DNA from: Tyzzerella sp.
GTDB lineage: Bacteria; Bacillota; Clostridia; Lachnospirales; Lachnospiraceae
DNA: 64,000 nt
Assembly: GCA_017465565.1 (NCBI GenBank)
Contig: JAFTWA010000058.1
Location: forward strand, 38,167 to 102,166
Direction of reading: 5' to 3'
Under the pieces are notes generated by a model. The model made no database searches. It worked only from the letters and a program-made list of their open reading frames with translations, and was not told where the DNA came from. Below are positions 1-7,757 of this stretch, in pieces (position 1 is the first letter of the stretch; each line of letters opens with the position of its first letter). Made by a program: the position numbers and the translations under genes.

Positions 1-336
1 AATATGCCTGAAAGTGGAAATTATAAGTATATTATGTTGACAGACGACAAGTATGCGGTACGTCTGCTTGGGAAAGTGAAGCAGAATGTAATGAGTTCTG
101 ATGCTAAAAAGTACATTTCAGCACATACGAGTGCGAATTTGTGCTGGCATATGAAAAATGCCGGTATTATAACCTGCAAGGAAGAGATTATCGAGATTTT
201 AAATGGAGAAAGAGGGAATGAACAGATAACGTGTTGTTATTCTGAAACATATGCCCTCTTTCCGGAAATGCAATCAGTGAGGTGTGAAGTGCTGGCAGAA
301 CAGGTTATGCAAGGAGCAGTGAAAATTTATATGTAA
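1..336 (+). CDS. 3' end of an unrecognised protein (partial at window edge)
   Basis: An open frame runs in from the window edge and stops with TAA at 334-336. A Met codon lies at position 4, but no ribosome site can be seen, so this is most likely the C-terminal ~110 residues of a longer protein. The segment is soluble and mixed in composition, with Cys residues in the motifs NLCWHM and ITCCYS and no membrane segment. I do not recognise the family. Its end overlaps the convergent AraC gene by 10 bases. It could equally be a complete small protein if a ribosome site lies outside the window. Confidence 0.5.
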   Translation, partial: NMPESGNYKYIMLTDDKYAVRLLGKVKQNVMSSDAKKYISAHTSANLCWHMKNAGIITCKEEIIEILNGERGNEQITCCYSETYALFPEMQSVRCEVLAEQVMQGAVKIYM

Positions 337-1232
337 GGAATATTGTTAAATTTGGGTGTTTTATTTTTGTATTCCATCGGTGTGCATTTCATGTATCTTT
401 TGAAAATCTGGCTGTAGTAGGAAGGGCTGGAAAAACCTACCATAGATGCAACCTCTGTAATACTGTCCGTTTTCTTTAATAGCGGAAGGCTGTTTTGAAT
501 TTTCAGGTATAAAATATAGTCGAAGATAGTCATTCCCATGTGCTTTTTGAAGAAACGACAGCATTCGCTCTTGCAGATATTTGCAGACTTTGCTACATCT
601 TCCAGAGACAACTCCTGGTTATAGTGCTCCTCAATGAAAAGGAGGATATCACGGAGGCGCTGAAGATGTTGCTTTGGTTTTGGCGCATGATCAGGCTGCA
701 AAGAAAAATATTGATAAAATTTTTGCCAGATATTCAAAAGCAGCATATGTACCCGTAACTCGAAGTCTGCAGGTTCATTCTGGGACAACTCATATATTTG
801 ACGAATATTTTCGAGAACCTCTTTCTGCCAGAGAACGGAAGTTTTTAGAACAAGTGAAGCCCATAACTCGTTGAAGGTTATGAAATTAACATATTTGGTA
901 CTTAGGATACTATTTTCATATCCATATAAAAAACGAGGATGGAATGTGACGGATAAATAAGTACATTCCTTGCCATCCTTCATGTGTCCTGAATGCAGGG
1001 AGTTGCTGTTGCAAAATATGCCATCGCCAGCGGAAAGCATATAGGTATTATCTTCAACCTGATACTCAATTTCTCCCGACAAAATAAGAGTCAGCTCTAC
1101 CTCTGGATGCCAGTGCCATAGAAAAAGTCCCTTCTCATAAGACTCTATTTTTTCAATACTTATATTTACTGGAAATGCATAATTTCCATGTTCTTTTAGT
1201 TCTTTTTGGTTTTTCTGTGTAATAATCTGCAT
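327..1232 (-). CDS. AraC-family transcriptional regulator with N-terminal cupin
   Basis: A 301-residue DNA-binding regulator. The N-terminal half (about 15-140) is a cupin-like ligand pocket containing HWHPEVELTLILSGE and the typical SAGDGIFCN strand. The last ~100 residues hold the two AraC helix-turn-helix motifs (LSLEDVAKSANICKSE and ITEVASMVGFSSPSYYSQIFKR). The start is set at the ATG at 1232, which has AAGGA about ten bases upstream; the frame can be extended ten codons to a TTG, but without a ribosome site. It is divergent from galK across 122 bases, so control of the gal operon by a sugar is the natural inference; the inducer is not visible. Relatives regulate many carbohydrate operons, so the galactose link rests on position only. 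Confidence 0.9.
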   Translation of the reverse strand: MQIITQKNQKELKEHGNYAFPVNISIEKIESYEKGLFLWHWHPEVELTLILSGEIEYQVEDNTYMLSAGDGIFCNSNSLHSGHMKDGKECTYLSVTFHPRFLYGYENSILSTKYVNFITFNELWASLVLKTSVLWQKEVLENIRQIYELSQNEPADFELRVHMLLLNIWQKFYQYFSLQPDHAPKPKQHLQRLRDILLFIEEHYNQELSLEDVAKSANICKSECCRFFKKHMGMTIFDYILYLKIQNSLPLLKKTDSITEVASMVGFSSPSYYSQIFKRYMKCTPMEYKNKTPKFNNIPYI

Positions 1233-1354
1233 AAATCTCAATATCCTTATAGAATAGTCCAATATTGTTATTGTGAAAACAAAAAAATCTCACTATCATT
1301 ATAAATGTAAAGCAAAAAGACTATATTTGCAAGAGAAAGAAGGTCGAATGTAAC

Positions 1355-2521
1355 ATGTTAGAAAAATTAAGACAGGAATTTGAAAAAAAATTTGGGGCTC
1401 ACGGAGATGTACGCGCATATTTTGCGCCAGGCCGTGTAAACTTAATCGGTGAACATACAGATTACAATGGTGGTCATGTATTTCCATGTGCACTCACAAT
1501 CGGTACATATGCAATCGCGAGAAAAAGAGACGATAACAAATTGAGATTTTACTCTATGAACTTTGACAAGATGGGGATCGTTGACACAGATTTAGATGAT
1601 TTAACGCCTTACAAGGCAGCAGGCTGGACAAATTATCCGAAGGGAGTTATCTGGGCATTTGAAAAGAGAGGCATGAAGCTCCCAGCAGGTCTTGATGTTT
1701 TGATTTACGGAAATATTCCAAATGGTTCAGGACTTTCTTCTTCTGCATCATTGGAAGTGTTAACAGGTATCATGTTAAAAGACATGTTTGGCTTTGATGT
1801 GTCTATGGTAGACATTGCGCTTATCGGACAATACTCAGAAAATAACTACAACGGATGTAACTGTGGTATCATGGACCAGTTTGCAAGTGCGATGGGAAAG
1901 AAGGATAATGCAATTTTCTTAGATACAAATACATTGGAATATGAATATGCGCCAGTTGTATTAGAAGATGCAAAAATTGTTATTGTAAATAGTAAGGTAA
2001 AACACAGCCTTGTGGATTCTGCCTACAATGACCGCAGAAATGAATGTGAGACAGCTTTGAAGGAACTTCAAGAAGTAATTGATATCAAAACACTTGGTGA
2101 TTTGACAGAAGAGGAATTTGAAGCTCATAAGGATGCAATCAAGTCTGAAATCAGACAAAGACGCGCAAAACATGCTGTATATGAAAATCAAAGAGCAATC
2201 AAAGCTGTGGCAGCTCTTAAGGCAGGGGATATTGAAACATTCGGTAAGCTTATGAATGCTTCTCACGTTTCGCTTCGTGACGACTATGAAGTATCTTGTA
2301 AAGAAATCGATATCTTAGTAGACCTTGCATGGGCAATTGACGGCGTAGTTGGTTCACGTATCACAGGCGGCGGATTCGGGGGCTGCACAGTAAGTATCGT
2401 AAAGAATGACGCAGTTGATAATTTTGTATCTACAATCGATGCAAAATACGAGGAAAAAGTAGGACACAAAGCAGAAATCTATGTAGTAGATATCGGTGAA
2501 GGAGCACACGTTTTAAACTAG
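1355..2521 (+). CDS. galK: Galactokinase
   Basis: Phosphorylates alpha-D-galactose to galactose 1-phosphate with ATP, the first committed Leloir step in the cytoplasm. The 388-residue protein has all GHMP-kinase signatures: the galactokinase motif GRVNLIGEHTDYNGG (about 27-41), the phosphate-binding loop PNGSGLSSSASLE (about 124-136) and the C-terminal GSRITGGGFGGC motif (about 331-342). Length is normal for the family. The start has AAGAAGG upstream, and a nearby earlier ATG is followed at once by a stop. It leads a galK-galT-galM operon with gaps of about ten bases and AGGAGG ribosome sites in front of the next two genes. The AraC gene upstream is divergent and may control it. Confidence 0.97.
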   Translation: MLEKLRQEFEKKFGAHGDVRAYFAPGRVNLIGEHTDYNGGHVFPCALTIGTYAIARKRDDNKLRFYSMNFDKMGIVDTDLDDLTPYKAAGWTNYPKGVIWAFEKRGMKLPAGLDVLIYGNIPNGSGLSSSASLEVLTGIMLKDMFGFDVSMVDIALIGQYSENNYNGCNCGIMDQFASAMGKKDNAIFLDTNTLEYEYAPVVLEDAKIVIVNSKVKHSLVDSAYNDRRNECETALKELQEVIDIKTLGDLTEEEFEAHKDAIKSEIRQRRAKHAVYENQRAIKAVAALKAGDIETFGKLMNASHVSLRDDYEVSCKEIDILVDLAWAIDGVVGSRITGGGFGGCTVSIVKNDAVDNFVSTIDAKYEEKVGHKAEIYVVDIGEGAHVLN

Positions 2522-2531
2522 GAGGACAACT

Positions 2532-4022
2532 ATGTTTTTTACAAATATTAAAAAATTAGTGCAGTATGGAATTAATACTGGACTCACACCAGAATGTGAA
2601 CGTATTTATACAACAAACTTATTGTTAGACTTATTTAAAGAAGACAATTACGAGGACACAGATATTTCTGGAGAAGAAATTGTATTAGAAGAGGTGCTCG
2701 CGGCATTATTGGATGAAGCAGTTGCGAGAGGTATTATTGAAGACAGCATTGTATACCGCGACCTCTTTGATACCAAGCTGATGAACTGTCTGATGCCAAG
2801 ACCAGCACAGGTGCAGGAAGAATTTTCACTCCGATATGAAGTATCTCCAAAGGAAGCGACAGATTATTTCTACAAATTAAGTCAGGACAGCGATTATATT
2901 CGCCGCTATCGTGTTGCGAAGGACCGCAAATGGAAGGTGGACAGTGCATACGGTGAAATTGATATTACGATTAACCTCTCAAAACCAGAGAAGGATCCTA
3001 AGGCAATCGCAGCAGCAAAGCTTGCAAAGGCAAGCAGCTATCCAAAATGTCTTCTCTGTGTAGAAAATGAAGGATATGCTGGGCGTGTAAATCATCCTGC
3101 AAGAGAAAATCACCGTATTATGCCAATTACAGTAAACGACAGCGCGTGGGGCTTCCAGTATTCTCCATATGTGTACTATAACGAACACTGTATCGTATTT
3201 AATGGGCAGCACACACCAATGAAAATTGAAAAAGCAACATTTATTAAGCTTTTTGATTTTGTAAAATTGTTCCCACATTATTTTCTTGGTTCAAACGCAG
3301 ACCTTCCAATCGTTGGCGGTTCAATTTTAAGCCATGACCATTTCCAGGGCGGACATTATACATTTGCCATGGCAAAAGCAGAAGTGGAAGAGACATTTGA
3401 AATCAAAGGTTTTGAGGACGTAGAAGTTGGTATTGTAAAATGGCCATTATCGGTACTTCGTCTCAGAGGAAAGGATGAAAAACGTTTGATTGACCTTGGA
3501 GCACACATCTTGGATGTTTGGAGAGGCTACACAGACGAAGCAGCATTTGTATTCGCAGAGACAGACGGAGAACCACACAATACAATTACTCCAATTGCAA
3601 GAAAGGTTGGAGATACGTTTGAATTGGATTTGGCACTTCGCAATAACATTACAACAGAAGAGCATCCACTTGGCGTTTACCATCCACATGCAGAGCGCCA
3701 TAACATCAAGAAAGAAAATATCGGTCTTATCGAAGTTATGGGTCTTGCTGTACTTCCAGCACGTCTCAAAGAAGAGATGGAAATTCTGGCGGATTATCTT
3801 GTGAATGGCAAGGATATTAGAAGCAATGAAAAGATTGAAAAACATGCTGAATGGGTAGAAACATTTGTTTCAAAATACGATGCCCTCACAGAGAAAAACG
3901 TAATGGGAATTCTGGAAAAAGAGATTGGAATTGTATTTACAAAGGTTCTGGAAGATGCAGGTGTATTCAAGTGCACAGCTGAGGGCAGAGAAGCATTTAA
4001 GCGGTTTATTGCCACATTATAG
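2532..4022 (+). CDS. galT: UDP-glucose--hexose-1-phosphate uridylyltransferase (Firmicute class II)
   Basis: Exchanges the UMP group between UDP-glucose and galactose 1-phosphate, giving UDP-galactose and glucose 1-phosphate. At 496 residues this is the long GalT type of Firmicutes rather than the ~350-residue enterobacterial type. Visible family segments are CLLCVENEGYAGR (about 173-185), the His-rich GGSILSHDHFQGGHY (about 263-277) around the nucleotidylation region, and NNITTEEHPLGVYHPH later on. TAGGAGGACAAC spans the galK stop and sets the start, so the two genes are translated from one message. galM follows 11 bases later. No galE (UDP-galactose epimerase) is present in the window, so that step must be encoded elsewhere. 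Confidence 0.97.
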   Translation: MFFTNIKKLVQYGINTGLTPECERIYTTNLLLDLFKEDNYEDTDISGEEIVLEEVLAALLDEAVARGIIEDSIVYRDLFDTKLMNCLMPRPAQVQEEFSLRYEVSPKEATDYFYKLSQDSDYIRRYRVAKDRKWKVDSAYGEIDITINLSKPEKDPKAIAAAKLAKASSYPKCLLCVENEGYAGRVNHPARENHRIMPITVNDSAWGFQYSPYVYYNEHCIVFNGQHTPMKIEKATFIKLFDFVKLFPHYFLGSNADLPIVGGSILSHDHFQGGHYTFAMAKAEVEETFEIKGFEDVEVGIVKWPLSVLRLRGKDEKRLIDLGAHILDVWRGYTDEAAFVFAETDGEPHNTITPIARKVGDTFELDLALRNNITTEEHPLGVYHPHAERHNIKKENIGLIEVMGLAVLPARLKEEMEILADYLVNGKDIRSNEKIEKHAEWVETFVSKYDALTEKNVMGILEKEIGIVFTKVLEDAGVFKCTAEGREAFKRFIATL

Positions 4023-4033
4023 GAGGATTTTTT

Positions 4034-5065
4034 ATGCAGACAAGAAGTTTTGGGAAAAGCAAAAATGGTGAAGAAACAACTTTATACACATTTACAAATA
4101 AAAATGGTATGACTATGGAAGTGACTGATTTTGGTGCAACATTGTATGCGCTTATGGTGCCAGATAAGGATGGAAATCCATGTGATGTGGTGCTTGGTTA
4201 TGACACTCCAGTACAATATGGAAATAGTGGAACTGGATTTGGTGCTACCATCGGAAGAAATGGTAACCGTATCGGTAAAGCGCAGTTTACACTGAATGGA
4301 AAAACATATGAGTTAGACAAAAATAATAATGGAAATAACTTACATAGCGGTAAGAATCATTACCAGCACCGTATGTGGACTGTAAAAGAAACGACAGAAA
4401 ATAGTATTACACTTTCGCTTCACAGTCCAGATGGTGACCAGGGATTTCCAGGAACATTTGATGTAGATGTAACTTACACAATCACAGATGACAATGAACT
4501 TAGAATTGATTACAATGGTGTGTCTGATGCAGATACTATCGTAAATATGACAAACCACAGCTATTTTAACTTGAATGGACATGCTTCAGGAAGCATCGAA
4601 CAGCACGAACTTTGGATGGATGCAGATGCATTTACACCAACAGACGTGGAACTTATTCCAACAGGTGAGATTAGACCGGTAGAAGGAACACCAATGGATT
4701 TCCGTGTGAAGAAGTTAGTGGGAAGAGACATTGATGCGGATTATGAAGCGTTGACATTTGGTGGTGGATATGACCACAACTGGTGTCTCAATAATAACGG
4801 GGAATTCAAGAAGGTTATAGAGCTTGCAGCAGATGTAAGTGGAATCAAGATGGAAGTTTACACAGACCTTCCGGGTGTTCAGATTTACGCAGGTAATTAC
4901 CTGAAAAACGAACCTGGAAAAGGCGGAATCTTCTATAAGAAACGTCAAGGAATCTGCTTTGAGACTCAAGGATACCCAGATTCTATGAATCATGACAACT
5001 TCCCAAGTGTTGTATGTAAGGCTGGGGAAGCCTATAAGACAACAACAATTTACAAGTTTGTATAG
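4034..5065 (+). CDS. galM: Aldose 1-epimerase (galactose mutarotase)
   Basis: Interconverts beta- and alpha-galactose, supplying the alpha anomer for galactokinase. The 343-residue beta-sandwich protein has the family landmarks: GATIGRNGNRIGKAQF near the N-terminus, MTNHSYFNLNGH around the catalytic His (about residue 177), and the C-terminal GICFETQGYPDSMNH that carries the catalytic Glu. TTATAGGAGGATTTTTTATG joins it to the end of galT. It is the last gene of the operon and is followed by a long inverted repeat lying between it and the convergent tmRNA gene, which probably ends transcription from both sides. Confidence 0.97.
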   Translation: MQTRSFGKSKNGEETTLYTFTNKNGMTMEVTDFGATLYALMVPDKDGNPCDVVLGYDTPVQYGNSGTGFGATIGRNGNRIGKAQFTLNGKTYELDKNNNGNNLHSGKNHYQHRMWTVKETTENSITLSLHSPDGDQGFPGTFDVDVTYTITDDNELRIDYNGVSDADTIVNMTNHSYFNLNGHASGSIEQHELWMDADAFTPTDVELIPTGEIRPVEGTPMDFRVKKLVGRDIDADYEALTFGGGYDHNWCLNNNGEFKKVIELAADVSGIKMEVYTDLPGVQIYAGNYLKNEPGKGGIFYKKRQGICFETQGYPDSMNHDNFPSVVCKAGEAYKTTTIYKFV

Positions 5066-5076
5066 AAATGCAAAGA

Positions 5077-5479
5077 AAAAGGGGCTATTGCAAAAGTAGT
5101 ATAGCCGAGTCGGAAAAATATCCGTGATTTAAGACACAAGTTCATTGTTTGGATGGATTTGTGTCTTTTATTATGCATAAAACTGAATATTGCAAAAAAA
5201 GTTCCATATAGAGAAAAATTGATTCTTCAGGCCCCGAAATCATAGTAAAATCCAGAAAAATTCCTTGTTTTTTCCCTATGGCAGAAAATAATTTCGTGCA
5301 GCCCTGGGTTTTGCTCAAAAGCGGGGCTTGGCAACAGAATTTTTCTCTATATGGAATTTTTTGCAATATTCAGTTTTATGCATAATAAAAGACACAAATC
5401 CATCCAAACAATGAACTTGTGTCTTAAATCACGGATATTTTTCCGATTCGGCTATACTACTTTTGCAATAGCCCCTTTT
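5077..5479. repeat. Long inverted repeat, MITE-like, between galM and ssrA
   Basis: Two arms of about 140 bp (5077-5219 and 5338-5479) are inverted copies differing by about one substitution (GAGTCGG versus GAATCGG) and a small indel after TTGCAAAAAA. They enclose a ~118-bp centre with no recognisable gene. The ends read AAAAGGGGCTATTGCAAAA. A 74-residue minus-strand frame inside it resembles nothing I know. Transcription from either side would give a very long RNA hairpin, so it can act as a terminator for both galM and ssrA. The form (long terminal inverted repeats, no transposase) fits a non-autonomous mobile element; the ends recall IS1182-type tips, but that is from memory. Confidence 0.85.
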
Positions 5480-5481
5480 AG

Positions 5482-5825
5482 TGGACCTGAGGGGAATCGA
5501 ACCCCTGTCCGAAAGCCCATCCATCAAGGCATCTCCCATCACAGTCATTATTTTGACATTCCCTCCATCAGACGCCTAATGACAGGCTTCTGACTTTAGT
5601 AGCTTCATAAGTTCTTCCATCCCCTCAAAGCTTTGGGAACGAAGTGCCTCACCTCGTTGAAGCCGGACGCTTAGGCAGTGAGCGACCTAAGGCCGACTGC
5701 TGCCACTAGGCAGCGTACGCTAAATTATCGTTTGCGTTTAATTTTAAAGTACGGATTGTTACGCGGTCCCGCCCCGCGGATGGCTTCCTCAACTTCAAAA
5801 CCCCCGTCGAAACCAGTACAAGCCC
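5482..5825 (-). ncRNA. ssrA: Transfer-messenger RNA (tmRNA)
   Basis: Rescues stalled ribosomes by acting first as an alanine tRNA and then as a message for a degradation tag. The 5' end GGGCTTG (5825-5819) pairs with the 3' CAGGTCC (5489-5483) to give a seven-pair acceptor stem with two G-U pairs. TTCGACGGGGG follows the 5' end and the T-arm GGTTCGATTCC precedes the 3' end, as in all tmRNAs. The tag frame runs from resume codon GCA at 5735 to TAG at 5708-5706 and reads ANDNLAYAA. The bases after the discriminator A read CTA rather than CCA, so the CCA tail seems not to be encoded. The inverted repeat begins at once beyond this point. Confidence 0.97.
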
Positions 5826-5859
5826 TAAAGTAACGTGTCTGGTTCGCAAACGTATATGA

Positions 5860-5888
5860 ATTATAAATTAAGAAAAGGTACTTGTCAA
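5860..5888 (-). promoter_or_regulatory. ssrA promoter
   Basis: Read on the minus strand: TTGACA (5888-5883), a 17-base spacer and TATAAT (5865-5860), a consensus housekeeping sigma promoter. Transcription would start near 5852, leaving a leader of about 25-30 bases to be removed at the mature 5' end. Confidence 0.85.
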
Positions 5889-5890
5889 GG

Positions 5891-5919
5891 TCTTGTGTTT
5901 TTTCTTCCTTTGTTATACT
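5891..5919 (+). promoter_or_regulatory. Promoter of the M50/LytTR/GHKL operon
   Basis: TCTTGT, 17 bases, then TATACT (5914-5919) preceded by TGT, that is an extended -10 with a weak -35. It lies 35 bases upstream of the protease start codon and is divergent from the ssrA promoter, which it nearly touches. Confidence 0.6.
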
Positions 5920-5953
5920 ATTTTTGTATGTTTAATGAAATACAGGTGATTTT

Positions 5954-7048
5954 ATGAAAAAAGCATTAGTTATGGTTCTTAGCATGATTATCGGTGGCGC
6001 AGGTGGATTCTTTGGTGCCATGTACATTGATTCTTTGGGTGGTTCTTTGATGGATTTGGCCCTGTTTGTGGTGGCGATTGCAGTGGCATCTTATCTGCAA
6101 ATCATCATACATGAGGGAGGACATTTAATCTTTGGTCTCCTTACAGGCTATCGTTTTGTTTCTTTTCGAATTGGAAGTATTATGATTTACAGACATAAAG
6201 GACAAATAAAGTTTGGAAAATATTCTCTTGCAGGAACCGGTGGGCAATGCCTTTTGTCACCGCCTGACATGATAGATGGAAAGATGCCATATGTGCTTTA
6301 TAATCTGGGTGGCATCATTATGAACCTAGTTGCGTCGCTGTTCTGCGCGCTGATTCTTTTCGTTAAGCCAGGGATGTTGATTTCTTGTTTCTGTGTTGGA
6401 ATGATAGCAATAGGAATTCTTATCATAATCACAAATGGATTGCCAATTCAAATGGGTGAAGTGGATAACGACGGCCGAAATGCCATGAACATGGGGAAAA
6501 GTCCAGAGGCACTCCGGAGTCTTTGGCTTCAACTGAAAATTAACGAGTATATGACGGAAGGGATTCGCCTGAAGGATATGCCAGAAGAGTGGTTTTTAAT
6601 GCCAACAGAAGAAGCGATGGCAAATGGCATGGTGGCATCGATAGGCGTATTTCACTGTAACCGTCTGATGGACGAAGGGGATTTTCCAAAAGCAGGGCAG
6701 AAGATAGAAGAACTTCTGGCAATGAAGACGGGAATGATTGGGATTTACAGAAGTCTTCTCACGCTGGATTTGGTTTACTGTGAGCTTATGGGTGAGAGAA
6801 GAAAAGAAATATTAGACCGGATGAAGCAGAAAGATATGACATCACTCATGAAAGCCATGAAAAATTTCCCGGCTGTCCTTCGGTCGCAGTATGCATATGC
6901 TGCTCTGGAAGAAAAAGATATGCAGAAGGCAGGTCAAATAAAGAAGAATTTTGAAAAGATAAAAAACAGTTATCCATATCCACAGGAAATTGAGGGAGAA
7001 TGTGAACTTATAAAGAATGTAGATAGTATGAGGGATAGTAATGAATAA
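5954..7048 (+). CDS. M50-like membrane metalloprotease (site-2-protease type)
   Basis: A 364-residue integral membrane protein. Residues 1-60 hold a signal-anchor-like helix and a second hydrophobic helix containing H53-E-G-G-H57, the HExxH zinc motif of the M50 clan. After two more hydrophobic stretches (about 112-160) comes NGLPIQMGEVDNDG (161-174), placed like the NxxP...D/NDG third-ligand motif of site-2 proteases. The C-terminal ~180 residues are soluble and helical, with the look of a TPR-like solenoid. The gene overlaps the next, a LytTR regulator, by eight bases, and a GHKL kinase follows, so cleavage of a peptide or membrane regulator linked to this signalling pair is likely. No substrate gene is visible. 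Family placement is from motifs only. Confidence 0.75.
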   Translation: MKKALVMVLSMIIGGAGGFFGAMYIDSLGGSLMDLALFVVAIAVASYLQIIIHEGGHLIFGLLTGYRFVSFRIGSIMIYRHKGQIKFGKYSLAGTGGQCLLSPPDMIDGKMPYVLYNLGGIIMNLVASLFCALILFVKPGMLISCFCVGMIAIGILIIITNGLPIQMGEVDNDGRNAMNMGKSPEALRSLWLQLKINEYMTEGIRLKDMPEEWFLMPTEEAMANGMVASIGVFHCNRLMDEGDFPKAGQKIEELLAMKTGMIGIYRSLLTLDLVYCELMGERRKEILDRMKQKDMTSLMKAMKNFPAVLRSQYAYAALEEKDMQKAGQIKKNFEKIKNSYPYPQEIEGECELIKNVDSMRDSNE

Positions 7049-7757
7049 GAAGTATCGCATTGCTATCGTGGAAGATGAATTGGAATTCCGCGAACAGCTA
7101 CAGAATTATTTAAAAAAATATGAAGAAGAAAATGGTATTTCTTTCCATATCTCTGAGTTTGAAGATGGAACAGATATCGTAGAAAATTATAAAAATGAAT
7201 ACGATATTATTTTATTGGACATAGAGATGCCGAAGTTAAATGGCATGGACGCAGCAGAAATGATTCGTGAGAAAGATGAAAATGTGGTTATCATGTTTAT
7301 CACGAATATGGCACAGTATGCAATTCGAGGTTATTCTGTAGGGGCACTCGATTTTGTGATGAAACCGATTACATATTATACCTTTGCCATGAAGATGACA
7401 AGGGCGCTTAAGCGAGCGCAAAAGCGGGAACAGAAATCGCTTATGTTAAATACGCCAGATGGAATCAAAACATTGCAAATCAAACAGATTTATTATGTGA
7501 AAATAGAAAACCGCATGTTACATTACTTTACGGATGAAGGTGAAATTATAGTACGGGGAACACTTCAGAGTGCAGAAGAACTTTTAAAGCCATATCCGTT
7601 TGCAAAGTGTAATCAGGCATATCTTGTAAATTTGATGCATGTAAAAGAAGTGAGGAAAAGCATTGCAACTGTAGGACCATATGAAGTGGAAATCAGCAGA
7701 AGAAATAAAACAGCATTTCTCCAAGCACTGACAGAGTCGATGGGAGGTAACCTATAA
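7041..7757 (+). CDS. LytTR-family response regulator (AgrA-like)
   Basis: A 238-residue DNA-binding response regulator. The receiver domain (about 5-120) has the acidic pair E11-D12, the phospho-acceptor D60 in LLDIEMP, and K107 in FVMKPI. The C-terminal ~100 residues (about 140-236) are a LytTR domain, with IYYVKIENRMLHYFTDEG and the typical FAKCNQAYLVNLMHVKEV. It starts eight bases inside the end of the protease gene, with GAGGG upstream, and its stop TAATG overlaps the kinase start. Phosphorylation by that kinase is the obvious inference. Target sites of such regulators are paired direct repeats; none is convincingly visible near this operon. Confidence 0.93.
   Translation: MNKKYRIAIVEDELEFREQLQNYLKKYEEENGISFHISEFEDGTDIVENYKNEYDIILLDIEMPKLNGMDAAEMIREKDENVVIMFITNMAQYAIRGYSVGALDFVMKPITYYTFAMKMTRALKRAQKREQKSLMLNTPDGIKTLQIKQIYYVKIENRMLHYFTDEGEIIVRGTLQSAEELLKPYPFAKCNQAYLVNLMHVKEVRKSIATVGPYEVEISRRNKTAFLQALTESMGGNL

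Noticed and set aside
540-874. Plus-strand frames inside the AraC gene
   Set aside because: They are antisense shadows of a clear AraC protein and lack ribosome sites.
5142-5366. Minus-strand 74-residue frame inside the inverted repeat
   Set aside because: It is mostly formed by the repeat arm and has no family resemblance, so coding is unlikely.
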